Assembly: GCA_039566865.1 (NCBI GenBank)
Contig: CM076947.1
Coordinates: 9,059,501-9,123,500, forward strand
From: Aurelia coerulea
Lineage: Eukaryota > Cnidaria > Scyphozoa > Semaeostomeae > Ulmaridae
Direction of reading: 5' to 3'
Length of the DNA stretch: 64,000 nucleotides
Below, in pieces: positions 38,100 through 48,765 of this stretch (position 1 is its first letter; each line of letters starts with the position of its first letter). Under the pieces are notes generated by a model that worked only from the letters and a program-made list of their open reading frames with translations, made no database searches and had not been told where the DNA came from. A program made the translations under genes and the position numbers.

Positions 38100-38456
38100 C
38101 TGTGAATAAAATATTAACTGTTATATAGTTGCTCTCAGCCATGAAATGTGAGGTGATATGAAAGGGAATCTCTCATTTGTTTCATTGAGTGAAGGCGATG
38201 TTGATGAGCATCCTCTCATTCTATGCGTGCTACTTTTTCGCAGCAAACATATCTGTTTTAATGTTATAATGTTGTAAGTCTCCAACTATTACAAATTAGG
38301 AAAATGGTTTTTGGTTTACAAAATCCATAAGGTGAAAAGACAGATTGGTGAGTCACGGATGCAGGAAACTGTTCCCTTTAGGAAAGATTAGTACAAATTA
38401 AAGCGGATGCATGATGCATTTACCATGATTTTCAGAATAATCATAAACGTTCTAAC

Positions 38457-38587
38457 CTTGGTTTCTCCAATCTTTCTCTGGTGTCCACATCACCCAAGTG
38501 AAACTCCCTGTGCTGCTGCACAGAGAGTTTCTTTCCTGCTTTATATTTGAAATACGCCACGCCTTTATCGTTTGGCCAGTACATTTT
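38457..38587 (-). CDS. Partner exon (U8 copy)
   Basis: Open copy. The acceptor tract reads TTTCGTTCCACAG instead of TTTCTTTCCACAG. Confidence 0.4.
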
Positions 38588-38936
38588 CTGTGGAACGAAA
38601 TCAATGACAAATTGAAACAGCGTGCACACAAACATTTCGTTCACATACAGTAGAAGATTTGGAATAGAATAAGGAGGCGTCGTTACCATTAAATTCATTC
38701 TCAGAATGAAGACTGTAATCGGACTCTTCTTCGTATTCATCATTAACCTAAAAGCCTGGTTTGATGAAAATGAACTACTGGTATGAACTCATTTTTGTTG
38801 TAGTTACCTGTAGTTTCGTGTCTTTTTTCGATTTTTTCTTTATCTAAATACCCACGTGGGTAGGCATAGTTATTGCTCCCCATTGTCTTGCCCTTGTAGT
38901 AGAGTAGAGTAGTTTGTATGTATATTAATTAAGTAA

Positions 38937-40201
38937 CAAGCAACTACTACGCCCCCCAAACCCCCCCCTAATACGGTGGGGGACTTCCGTCACCATCTAT
39001 ATGATCAAAGGTACCAACAACTCCCTTAAACTAACGTCCCCTAAACCCGTCCCTCCCCTACCCATCAAACCACCCCTTTTGAAATTCCCAACGAACAAAG
39101 CCCATCAAAGGCCAACATAACCCAGAAGGAAACCAAAAAAAGGCCCTGAAAACAGTTTAAAACAGTTGAAGAGGGTGATCACTGTGAGAGACAAAAATCA
39201 TTTCTGTAAAAAATAGTTCCTCATCACTCATTACCAGCCACCCATGCCCCCTAACACCGCATCAACCCCCCCTTGATCCCATGCACCATACATCATGTCG
39301 AGAGGAGGAGAATGCTCACTAATAGAGGACGACTAAGGGAAATATAGCACCGAGAGGCTGCAAATGACAAAGCTGCATTGGCTGAATTATCTACTCTTTG
39401 TAGAATCATGATAATGCACCTAAGCAAATGCACCCGATGATGGATGCCATATTTTCTGAAATCATCTTACAAATGAAACCTGTGTTGCTGAAGTAAGGAA
39501 GGAAGGAAGCTTCGATAATAACGACTGCATATGTAATGTTGAATGTGTGTAAATGCAAGAAGCTAAATTTTACAAATAAAATGAATTGTGCATAATTGAA
39601 TTAAACTATTTTGAAATATATTGGTCGCGAATAATTGTGTGAATATTTACAATGATAGACGATTGCGCTGAAGATGGCGGCGAGGAGGGTTTTTACCAAG
39701 ATGCATTGCGGTCTATAATTGAGTTCCAGTAGAATCGTTAAGGACTCGTGGTTAGAACACAATGCATCTTGGTAAAACATTCCTTGCTACAATCTTCAGA
39801 AAAATCGCCTATTGTTTAATGCGAACTAATAATATTCATTTAACTACCTATAACCTACTAATATGACATGGGCCATTTGTATTCACCGGCATTGGAATAC
39901 TGGCATCGGCATTGGAACTGGCATTGGCATTGGAATTGGCATTGATATTGCATAAGTACTATGACGCATGCAAAACTAGCCAGGGGGTCCGTGACAGTAA
40001 TTTGTACGAGTAAATCAATGCAGTGAACAAACTCTGTCAATTCAATAACTGCTAAAGACAATTCTCCTCATACTGTGAAAGGGCTTAGGGCTTTGGGCTT
40101 TGATGGGTTGCAGTTTTGGCCAATTTTTGCCCCCATGACTGAGGGCTTGATGCTTTTATGTTAGTTTTCGGGTTTTAAGATTCTAAGGTTTACGATTTTC
40201 A
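38937..40201 (+). repeat. Array unit U9 (truncated)
   Basis: Only the first 1265 bp are present. Identity ends inside the 1.21-kb element after GGTTTACGATTTTCA, where unrelated sequence begins. This is the right-hand edge of the array. Confidence 0.9.
39871..40201. mobile_element. 1.21-kb transposon, left 331 bp only (U9 copy)
   Basis: The left end and its flanking TATGACATG (39862-39870) are intact. The right part is absent because the array itself ends here. Confidence 0.85.
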
Positions 40202-40568
40202 CTTGGAGACGCTCCTATCTCGAACATAAAATCTCAAAAACTAACTCAGACACGCCTCCCTTCTCTCGCCCATAGATCACGTGAACCAGTCACGCGGACC
40301 TAGTGGCGGGAAAAGGGGGTCACATGCTCTGCTCTAAATTTACATAACAGTAAATACTGTATTCCATGATTTATCAATATTTTTTCTTTTCCAAACAAAA
40401 CAGGGCAGAACCAAACAGAACTCATCAAATACAACCAACTAATGCAAACATTATCAAAGATGAATTAATCCCCCCCCCCCCCCCCCAATTTCCCTATTCT
40501 CACACACAGATAGCTGATGTATTGCCTTGCAATTTTCTCCCAAATTATCACTCAATTTCTTCATTTTT
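40202..40568. other. Unique spacer right of the array
   Basis: It begins at the array edge and contains a 16-base C tract near 40471 and A/T-rich DNA. The 109-residue plus frame at 40366-40695 crosses the C tract (polyproline) and has no other support. Confidence 0.5.
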
Positions 40569-41110
40569 TAGAATTGCAAAATGTGTGTTTGCAGTATTTT
40601 TGTGCTTGCATATTGTGAGATATGATTCTTTGCATGACATTTCTGTTAGATCTCTATCCACAAGGAAATCTTCCGAAATAAACTTTTCCAAATAGTGTCA
40701 TCATAAAGGTAAGACTGCAGAGAGAGATTTGCATGTTTTCATGAGGCTGACAAGAGATCTGCAGTCAAGAAATTGCAGGATGGAGTGGCCAAGCTGGCTC
40801 TTTTCACATAACAGTACAGCATTACTTCCTGAAAACATTGCTGATGATAAGGATGTTGTAGGAGATTCCATTCTTAAACCAAGAGCTCTTTCATTAAGAT
40901 TGTCAGTGCAACTGACAGTGGTTTGTGCACCCAATGCTCTTAATCTATAATTGAAGTTATACCATTGTTTCCAATGAGCATGACAGACGTAAAGATCTTG
41001 GCAATTATCAACCTTTTCAACTCTAAAATAAGTGCACAACAGCTGCACACCATCCCAATCTTCAATTTTGTTACCACAAACTCTGAATTTCTTTCCAAGC
41101 AGGGGTTTGG
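40569..41110 (-). pseudogene. F-box-like exon region, probably frameshifted
   Basis: On minus, an open stretch from about 41110 to 40701 follows TACTACTGTAG and includes LLGKKFRVCGNKIEDWDGV, HWKQWYNFNYRLRALG, then ILQFLDCRSLVSLMKTCKSL. The last part resembles an F-box (a leucine-rich helix pair used to bind SKP1 in ubiquitin ligases). The expected continuation (DDTIWKSLFR, then DFLVDRDLTEMSCKESY down to about 40569) lies in other frames, so at least one frameshift is needed. The F-box reading is inferred from pattern, not proved. Confidence 0.4.
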
Positions 41111-41219
41111 GTCTACAGTAGTATGCGTAGTCCTAAACTGATCTGTGGACTGTCCACAAAATATGGCATAATATTGCTCCCTTGATTAGTTGGAACTTTT
41201 TCAGGTATTTCAGATGTGG

Positions 41220-41720
41220 CCAAAGTTCTTGTTTTGTGGAATAGAGGGGATATGCACCCGTTTTGGGTAATTTTTGGCCTGAACATTCTGGGATTGGGAT
41301 ATACTTTCACTGGAAAATTTCTGTGATTGGGGTATACTTTCACTTTGAATTTTCTGGGATTGGGGTTGACTGCTATAATAAAAATTCTGGTAATGGGTGT
41401 TAAATGTCCCCATTACAAAGCAGATTTGTTCTGCTTGTGACCATAGCTGAGAGGAAATCTTTTCTTTTGTATTGAAATTTTTGACGAGGCAGAAGATAAA
41501 ATGATAACAAATAGTAAAAAACTGATAATGAGAAATAGAAATGATATAAACAACAAATGATAACAAAAGATCACCGTTGAATTGTTCTTTGTTACTTCTT
41601 CAACATTCTGTGATTGGTTATCAATATCTGACCTATACTCTGGGATAGGGTATCAATGTCTGACCAAAATTCTGGGATTGGGTCATACCAGAAATCCTGG
41701 TGGCGCACACCCCTGTATAA
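41220..41720. repeat. Degenerate TGGGATTGGGGTATACTTTCA-like repeat region
   Basis: Imperfect copies of a roughly 30-base motif (CTGGGATTGGG, TATACTTTCACT, TTCTGTGATTGG) recur from about 41287 to 41690. Open frames here (Pro/Gln/Ser-rich) follow the repeat. No gene is supported. Confidence 0.5.
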
Positions 41721-41739
41721 ATTTATAGTGAAGTACCCA

Positions 41740-42060
41740 CCAGGTTTCCCGCCCCTCTCCCCACCCCAAAATACCCATCAAGTATCACTAAAGTTTCTTT
41801 CTCCCTATTCACATCCCCTGTCACCCCAAATCCCTCTCAAAATACCAAGTCCAAAATACCCCACCCACAATGCCCAACCCAAGATACCCACTCTAAAATA
41901 CCAGCCCAAAATAGCCACCCCACAACAGCCACCCAAAATTATATTTTCTCGGTACCTTTCTCTTCTCTTGCCCTCAAATAAAAAAACACCTTTCTGTAGT
42001 GTAGGCTTAGGCCCACACTTCAAATATTCAAAAATCAAAACCAATGTTCAAGAATCAAAA
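41740..42060. repeat. C/A-rich low-complexity tract
   Basis: Repeated ACCCCAAAATACCC-like strings give Pro/Lys/Thr-rich frames on plus. It is simple-sequence DNA. Confidence 0.6.
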
Positions 42061-42681
42061 ACCTAATTTACCAACTCGGCATATCTTAGCCCCAAGCACG
42101 ATATCAATTGCATTAAAACAGCATCCAACAAATTAATCTGCAGTATGAACGTAAAAAGAGATGCTTCAGCACAGTAACGCAGCGAATACCCGAGAAAATG
42201 GTCGTTGGCTTGGCTGTGGTGAAGTGAACGTTAAATTCGATTCCCGCAAAAATTTAGGCGCGAAAGTCGCAGCTCCTCTTTTCTCCCTGCACAGGAGAAA
42301 AATACGACGATTTGATTGGCTAATAACTCAGCAATGCAACTCAATGCTCTGCGCAGCCTCGATATGCGCAGATTCGACAACTTTTTTGGTCGCCGACGAT
42401 AGGCCCAGATTCTTTTGTTTTCAGACAAAGGTTTTCGAGTTCGTCTCCCCAACAAAATCACGTTGAAAACGCTTTCTCTTGTCCATTCGTGTTGAGTCTT
42501 TAGAAAATTTGATCAATGTTTTTTTGATCGTTTTCAGTGTTTTCGAAAACGAAAATTTTAAGAAACTCGTTCGTAGCTCTAAAAACTGAAAACGTAAAAT
42601 TTGCAAAAAATCCTAGAATCTAATTCAGTCTTTCTGCTAAAGATTAAGTCATAAATCTTCAAAATCGGTCAAGTGTACGAT
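42061..42681. other. No gene seen; probable inner part of a transposon ending at 42727
   Basis: The right border TTTTGGCGCACCCGG at 42713-42727, followed by TA, looks like the terminal repeat of a CCGGGTGCGCC-type TA element. Its left end was not found down to 42061. Confidence 0.4.
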
Positions 42682-42727
42682 TTATCGTGGACTGCCAAAA
42701 GTGCATAGTTTATTTTGGCGCACCCGG

Positions 42728-42995
42728 TAGAAGAGGCAATTTCCATCTCCTAACGTGGCCACAGGATACAGGTTAGTCTGCATGGCAGGATGCAATTCTC
42801 TCAGACAATCATAGTCGATTTGCATTTTGCTCTTGTCCAACAGGAGTGGCTCTCGCTCTTGTATGAGAATGATGAGGTTTTTAAAGGCATCTCTTTGAGC
42901 CAACAGCTCCTCTTTTCTGCTGGTCAATGTGACTGGCAGTGTTCCATGAAGTAAATACCTTGGAATGGGCGTCTCGTTGGAGTTGATTGCTTGGA
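42728..42995 (-). pseudogene. Helitron C-terminal segment with start of an OTU-like protease
   Basis: On minus the frame reads through ETPIPRYLLHGTLPVTLTSR, an Arg/Glu/Leu helix, then CLRELHPAMQTNLYPV and the motif TLGDGNCLFYRV. GDGNC is the signature of OTU-family cysteine proteases (catalytic Asp and Cys). This segment is in the same frame as the helicase at 48777-50937 once one copy of the CTACAGCTG duplication is discounted, so it is the displaced C-terminus of that protein. The frame ends where the CCGGGTGCGCC-type element begins (42727). Confidence 0.75.
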
Positions 42996-43019
42996 CTACA
43001 GCTGGGGAGTCACTAATTC

Positions 43020-43480
43020 AAGATTCAAGAACCAAGAACCAGAACCAAGAACCAAAACACCCTAATTCAAGAACCGGAATTCAAGAACCAACTTTGGACA
43101 CCCTAATTCAAGAACCGGAATTCAAGAACCAACTTTGGACACCCTAATTCAAGAACCGGAATTCAAGAACCAACTTTGGACACCCTAATTCAAGAACCGG
43201 AATTCAAGAACCAACTCTGGACACCCTAATTCAAGAACCGGAATTCAAGAACCAACTTTGGACACCCTAATTCAAGAACCGGAATTCAAGAACCAAAGTT
43301 AGACACCCTAATTCAAGAACCGGACCTCAAGAACCAACCTTGGATACCCCAATTCAAGAACCGGAATTCAAGAACCAAAGTTAGACACCCCATATTTTAT
43401 AATTCAAGAACCAAAGTTAGACACCCCATATTTTATAATTCAAGAACCAAAGTTAGACACCCCATATTTTATAATATTTT
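43020..43480. repeat. 41-bp minisatellite, left arm of foldback A
   Basis: About nine to ten copies of a 41-base unit, AATTCAAGAACCGGAATTCA then AGAACCAACTTTGGACACCCT, with an AAAGTTAGACACCCC variant towards the inner end. The last three copies include CATATTTTATAATTCAAG. Confidence 0.9.
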
Positions 43481-44201
43481 TGGCATTTACCAACGGACCC
43501 TGCGGTGTTATGCATGGTTTACATCAAAGTTGGTCTCTATACCGTCCATTTCATCCCGGGGGGTGAATACCAAGAACTTTAAGAAGTCTAGATTCCAGAA
43601 TTCAGAATTAGAAATTCTGTGCGCAAAAGATTTTCAGCCTTCTCTTGCTTTTCATGATTCAAAATTACATAATTTATGCCATAATCACATTTTCAAAACA
43701 GGCTTAGAATATGCAGCATTCTGCTGATGCAGGCTAGTGGCGTGGTGGTGGCCAATATTTTATGATGATTTTCAGCAATACAACATACATTTCTATGTTT
43801 TATACTCTTTGCTTTTGACAAATTTCATAGTGAATGACAACTATCCATTCCAAGTAATCACAAATATGCAAATACCAAACAGAGATTCACCCTCTGTTGC
43901 TGTCTGCAGTCACAAGTAGAAGTAGTGGTGGAAAATTAGTATGAAATTAACAAACTTGCCAATGTTGTCTGGATCAGGCCATATATATAGACAATGGTTG
44001 GTCACAAAGTTAGTGATGTAACTCTTTCCAAAGAAGTGTATCACAAACACACAAGTTTATGGAAATTTAAAACATAGAGCAATAATGGATAGCCTGATTC
44101 AATGACCAAACGAATCAGGCTGAATAATGGCATCATTCCACCGTAAATAATCATACATTTTCTTTATGAATAAACTAAATTTCATCAATCATGCATGGTT
44201 G

Positions 44202-44637
44202 TGTTGTATTTATGTCCTATCGGTGTAATATTAGTATCGATCCGTGTCTTTCAAATCCAAATACAAATCCAAAATGGCGAGCGCGAAAAGACAGCAACAA
44301 ACAATGAAACAGCGAGGTAACAGCGATATTTACAATATATACAATCAGCGAATAAATGTAGTAACGGTAATCATCATCCATAAAAGAGTTCCACAATGTA
44401 ATATCAAATCTAGTGGGAATTCACAACCCAAAACAACAACTCAAGATATTCTCACAACTGCTAAAAACCAACTCGAAAACCGATCTCCCTAAAACTTCCT
44501 GTCGAATTCCTAAACCTACGCCTAATCACGTGCTAAAACTACAATAGTAAATTAACATAAAAGGCGCGAAAAACTACAATAACCCAAAACAACAATAAAC
44601 TCAAAACAATACATAAAAACAATAAAACAACACAACA
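44202..44637 (-). repeat. 3' LTR
   Basis: On minus it starts TGTTGTGTTG and ends ACAACA (TG...CA ends). About ten substitutions or single-base indels separate it from the other LTR by eye, so the insertion is not brand new. Confidence 0.88.
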
Positions 44638-44707
44638 TTTCCTCCATCCTTACGAAAAGATGTTATATCTATATAGCAAATTTCTTTAACACAACATGTT
44701 CAGCAAA

Positions 44708-45383
44708 TTAAGCAAATGTAAATGTCATCTTATCTTGGCTTCTTCTGGTTTCTGTAAAACGCATTTCAGTCTTTATTCCAAATATGCATGTATCCACTGC
44801 AGCAGTGACAAGAACTGGCTCATATTCCAAGGTATAAATCATGCCATTTGTTGTAACAAGCTTTAAATTGAGATATGCTACTCCATCAATAACAAATTTG
44901 TTTCCTGCAACACCAATACCAGAAACATTGACTGGTGACAAAGGTGGCCTATCAGCAAGCTGATCATAAACTTTCCTTGGTATAATAGAATGTTGGCTGC
45001 CTGAATCATACAAAAAGTCAAGTTCTTGTTTTCCAACCTGCAATTTAAATGTGATCCTCCTGTCTGGAATAATTTGCTGTGACACTTCACTCTCAGGAGA
45101 GTTTTCAAACTGTGATGCTGCTGTCTGGTTCCCTTGTCTTTCCTTGCAAAATTTTGCTATATGTCCCATTTGATTACATTTGAAACATTTCTTTAATTGG
45201 AAACAGCGTGATTTATCATGACCTGTCTTTTGGCAATGCTCACAAATTTGCTGCCTCCCTTGTCTATCACCACCCTGTGCAAGCTTAAGTTTGTCCAGTT
45301 TTTCCATAACATTTGTCATCATTGATTCCAGCTTACTCAGCCTCTCATTTTCAACATTACTGTTTCTTGTGATGGCTGTAGCA
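44708..45383 (-). CDS. Gag C-terminal zinc knuckles and retropepsin (LTR element)
   Basis: The frame (204 residues from 45322, extending up to the inserted foldback at 45394) has two CCHC knuckles, C27-C30-H35-C40 and C46-C49-H54-C59, of the nucleic-acid-binding nucleocapsid type. A retropepsin follows with YDSGSQHSIIP, catalytic Asp at 106. Knuckles bind the element RNA; the aspartic protease cleaves Gag. It ends about 70 bp before the 3' LTR. Its N-terminal part lies beyond the foldback (47060-47605), so the protein is now split. Confidence 0.85.
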
Positions 45384-45393
45384 CCCTTACTCC

Positions 45394-47050
45394 GGTAAGG
45401 CCGAAAAGTCGGAGATGTCGGAGATGTCGGAGATGTTGGAGCAATTTCTCAAACTTTTTCATCTCTGACTTTCGTTTTTTCCCTATATGCTACAAACGAA
45501 AAGTCGGAGATGTCGGAGCAGGGATATTTCTTCTTTAAATCTGTAAATTCTGATTGTAAAATGCCCTTCTTCTAAGGTAGTTTCCTACGCTTTGTAACAG
45601 TGTTGTTAGAAAATAGCCTCGGAGATTTTCCTCCGACTTTTCGTTTTTCCCCTATATGCAATAAACGAAAAGTCGGAGATGTCGGAGCAGGGACTTTTCT
45701 CTCTTTAAATCTGTAAATTCTGATTGTAAAATGCCCTTCTTTTAAGGTAGTTTCCTACGCTCTGTAACAGTGTTGTTAGAAAATAGCCTCGGAGATTTTC
45801 CTCCGACTTTTCGGTTTTCCCCTATATGCTATAAACGAAAAGTCAGAGATGTTAGAGCAGGGATCTTTCTCCCTTTAAATCTGTAAACTCTGATTGTATA
45901 ATGCCCTTCTCCTAAGGCAGTTTCCCACGGTTTGTAGCAGTGTTGTTCGAAAACAGCCTCGGAGATTTTCCTCCGACTTTTCGGTTTTCCCCTATATGCT
46001 ATAAACGAAAAGTCAGAGATGTTAGAGCAGGGATCTTTCTCCCTTTAAATCTGTAAACTCTGATTGTATAATGCCATTCTTCTGAGGCAGTTTCCCGGCA
46101 GTTTCCCATGCTTTGTAGCAGTGTCCTTCTGTATATTAATATACGATGCACAGAGTGTCCGTTAAAACGAAAATGTATGATATAATAATCGAAGATTACA
46201 GACGAAAATCGGAACTTTCTGTTCAGAAGTGGTGTTCCGGGTTTTGAAATTTTTCCTCCCTGTTTTTTCTAATTTTTGTCCGGGTTTGCGGGTTCTAGCA
46301 CCCCTCTCCCAAAGCCCCCCTTCCTTCCTTCCTTCCAACCTTTAGAGTTTAAATGCCATCGAGCATAAAAAACTGCCTTAGAAGATGGGCATTTTACAAT
46401 CAGAATCCCTTCTCCAACATCTCTGACTTTTCGTTTATAGCATATAGGGGAAAGCGAAAAGTCGGAGGAAAATCTCCGACGCTATTTTCGAACGACACTG
46501 CTACGAAGCTTTGGAAACTGCCTTAGAAGAAGGTAATTTTACAATCAGAACTTACTGATTTAAAGGGAGAAAAATCCCTTCTCCGACATCTCTGACTTTT
46601 TGTTTATAGCATATAGGGGAAAAACAAAAAGTTGGAGGAAAATCTCCGAGGCTATTTTCGAACGACACTACTACAAAGCGTGGGAAACTGCTTTAGAAGA
46701 AGGGCATTTTACAATCAGAATTCACTGAATTAGGGGAGAAAAATTCCCGCTCCAACATCTCTGACTTTTCGTTTATTGCATATAGAGGAAAAACGAAAAG
46801 TCGGAGGAAAATCTCCGAGGCTATTTTCTAACAACACTGTTACAAAGCGTAGGAAACTACCTCTGCTCAGAAGAAGGGCATTTTACAATCAGAATTTACA
46901 GATTTAAAGGGAGAAAAATCCCTGCTCCGACATCTCCGACTTTTCGTTTATAGCATATAGGGGAAAAACGAAAAGTCAGAGATGAAAAAGTTTGAGAAAT
47001 TGCTCCAACATCTCCGACATCTCCGACATCTCCGACTTTTCGGCCTTACC
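45394..47050. mobile_element. Foldback element B built of repeated hairpin modules, 10-bp target duplication
   Basis: The ends GGTAAGGCCGAAAAGTCGGA and its exact inverse sit between two copies of CCCTTACTCC (45384-45393 and 47051-47060) inside gag. Each arm holds about four direct copies of a roughly 180-bp module (GTCGGAGATGTCGGAGCAGG, then AAATCTGTAAATTCTGATTG, then CCTCCGACTTTTCG). The two arms are inverted to each other around a short unique centre (about 46130-46350). There is no transposase. This modular-arm build is typical of classical foldback elements; the 10-bp duplication agrees. Confidence 0.9.
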
Positions 47051-47060
47051 CCCTTACTCC

Positions 47061-47605
47061 CCACAAAAGCAGCGATATTCAAGCCCAAAGAGTTGCCTTC
47101 CCATTTCTCTGCAACTAATTCCACAATATTTTCTAGTTTAGCATTTCCAGACCACTGCAAAACCTTTGTCTCCTTTCGCATTTCATCATCCAGTGAAGAT
47201 AAAACATGATTGACCGCAATAGACTCGATAGCTTCCTCTTGCTCAATTCCATACAGCTCTTGGATTGTATTCTTTAAGTCACCAACAAAAGGTGCAATCT
47301 TTGTGCCTTTCTTAAACTTGAGATTACGTAATTTCAGCTCTAACGCACGCTTGTAATCAGGCCCACAAAATTTCAATTCAAGCAGCTCTTTCAAATCCTT
47401 GTACGTCATTTCCTGGTTCCCAGAAATAGCTTTTGCTGCCAGAGTAAATGCATTATCCTCCATATAAATCAACAAGAAGTCCCTCCATGAGTTCTCATCA
47501 TCTTCGATGCCAAAAGCCTTGAGCTGTGCCTCGAACTGCGAACACCAGCATTGGAAACTCGCTTCATTGTCTCCCCTAAACTTAACAATCTGTGGAAGCC
47601 GCGGC
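47061..47605 (-). CDS. Gag N-terminal region (LTR element), interrupted
   Basis: On minus, MPRLPQIVKFRGDNEASFQC starts at a methionine near 47605. It is followed by a helical gag core (AFGIEDDENSWRDFLLIYME, KDLKELLELKFCGPDYKRAL, LSSLDDEMRKETKVLQ), as in Retrotrans_gag proteins that form the particle shell. The frame opens upstream to 47628. It ends where the 10-bp duplication and foldback B begin; downstream residues read in the foldback (Arg/Cys-rich) are not gag. Confidence 0.8.
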
Positions 47606-47729
47606 ATTTTTTTAGTAGCTCCTTGCACGCGACATGTCTGCTTTATTCCTACGAAATATATTCAAAACAATGCTCCACCTTTCGATATCCGTATTTAATC
47701 TCAGTTATTATCTCGGTAGAACCTCCAAA

Positions 47730-48164
47730 TGCTGTATTTATGTCCTATCGGTGTAATAGTAGTAACGATCCGTGTCTTTCAAATCCAAATACAAATCCAA
47801 AATGGCGAGCGCGAAAAGACAGCAACAAATAATGAAACAGCGAAGTAACAGCGATATTTACAATATATACAATCAGCGAATAAATGTAGTAACGGTAATC
47901 ATCATCCATAAAAGAGTTCCACAATGTAATATCAAATCTAGTGGGAATTCACAACCCAAAACAACAACTCAAGATATTCTCACAACTGCTAAAAACCAAC
48001 TCGAAAACCGATCTCCCTAAAACTTCCTGTCGAATTCCTAAACCTACGCCTAGTCACGTGCTAAATATACAATAGTAAATTAACAAAAAAGGCGCGAAAA
48101 ACTACAATAACCAAAACAACAATAAACTCAAAACAATACATAAAAACAATAAAACAACACAACA
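47730..48164 (-). repeat. 5' LTR
   Basis: Same orientation and near-identical sequence to 44202-44637; its inner end reads ACAGCA on minus. The internal TGG of the putative primer site follows after two bases. Confidence 0.88.
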
Positions 48165-48227
48165 GTTGATTGATGTAAACCATGCATTACACTGCAAGAT
48201 TCGTTGGTAAATGCCAAAAATATTATA

Positions 48228-48765
48228 AATATGGGGTGTCTAACTTTGGTTCTTGAATTCCGGTTCTTGAATTGGGGTATCCAAGGTTGGTTCTTAAATT
48301 CCGGTTCTTGAATTAGGGTGTCTAACTTTGGTTCTTGAATTCCGGTTCTTGAATTAGGGTGTCCAAGGTTGGTTCTTGAATTCCGGTTCTTGAATTAGGG
48401 TGTCCAAAGTTGGTTCTTGAATTCCGGTTCTTGAATTAGGGTGTCCAAAGTTGGTTCTTGAATTCCGGTTCTTGAATTGGGGTATCCAAGGTTGGTTCTT
48501 GAATTCCGGTTCTTGAATTAGGGTGTCTAACTTTGGTTCTTGAATTCCGGTTCTTGAATTAGGGTGTCTAACTTTGGTTCTTGAATTCCGGTTCTTGAAT
48601 TAGGGTGTCCAAGGTTGGTTCTTGAATTCCGGTTCTTGAATTAGGGTGTCCAAAGTTGGTTCTTGAATTCCGGTTCTTGAATTAGGGTATCCAAGGTTGG
48701 TTCTTGAATTCCGGTTCTTGAATTAGGGTGTTTTGGTTCTTGGTTCTGGTTCTTGAATCTTGAAT
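48228..48765. repeat. 41-bp minisatellite, right arm of foldback A
   Basis: About twelve inverse copies of the left-arm unit (GGTTCTTGAATTCCGGTTCT...). Copy variants (AACTTTGG, CAAGGTTGG, CAAAGTTGG) are mixed in both arms. The helicase frame reads about 31 residues into this arm before stopping. Confidence 0.9.

Larger units (their letters stand above)
34260..38936 (+). repeat. Array unit U8 (long form)
   Basis: At 4677 bp it has the 1.21-kb element at 35196-36406. Candidate plus frames are 37165-37343 and 37454-37585. Candidate minus exons are 38457-38587 and 37835-38099. Several variants are shared only with U7, for example AAAGAAACG in the exon at 37165, which suggests these two are close sisters. 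Confidence 0.9.
3126..40201 (+). repeat. Head-to-tail tandem array of a 3.4-kb unit (8 full copies and a partial ninth)
   Basis: The landmark CAAGCCACTACTACG (or CAAGCAACTACTACG) recurs at 3126, 7519, 10975, 16185, 19646, 24323, 29003, 34260 and 38937. All copies have the same orientation and remain nearly identical between these points. Spacing is 3.46 kb for the simplest copies (U2, U4), about 4.68 kb with a 1.21-kb insert (U5, U6, U8), and longer where more elements landed (U1, U3, U7). The array stops inside the 1.21-kb insert of the ninth copy. Each unit contains candidate exons on both strands, two C-homopolymer tracts, a GGAAGGAAGGAAGG microsatellite and a short hairpin. It is not rDNA or a histone cluster. 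Confidence 0.95.
44202..48164 (-). mobile_element. Gag-protease LTR retrotransposon without RT or integrase
   Basis: Two LTRs of 436 and 435 bp (44202-44637 and 47730-48164) flank gag and protease on minus, with a 4-bp duplication GTTG outside (44198-44201 and 48165-48168). A purine tract (GGATGGAGGAAA on minus) abuts the 3' LTR. A primer-binding site beginning TGGAGGTTCTACCG lies two bases inside the 5' LTR. Apart from the nested foldback, the interior is only about 1.4 kb and stops shortly after retropepsin, so RT, RNase H and integrase were never there or were lost cleanly. Related to the Ty3/gypsy-like group by gag and protease style (inferred). Confidence 0.88.

Noticed and set aside
3126..40201. 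Array as rDNA, snRNA or histone repeat
   Set aside because: No rRNA, snRNA or histone sequence is recognisable in the unit.
43020..43480. Possible CRISPR or telomere-like repeat
   Set aside because: A contiguous 41-bp minisatellite forming the arm of a foldback element, mirrored at 48228-48765.
44244..44492. 82-residue frame in each LTR (MSFKSKYKSKMASAKRQQQ)
   Set aside because: It lies on the strand opposite to the element genes inside the LTR; no support for translation.
44202..48164. The two 435-bp repeats as ordinary duplicated DNA
   Set aside because: TG...CA ends, PPT, PBS, gag-protease between them and a 4-bp target duplication identify them as LTRs.
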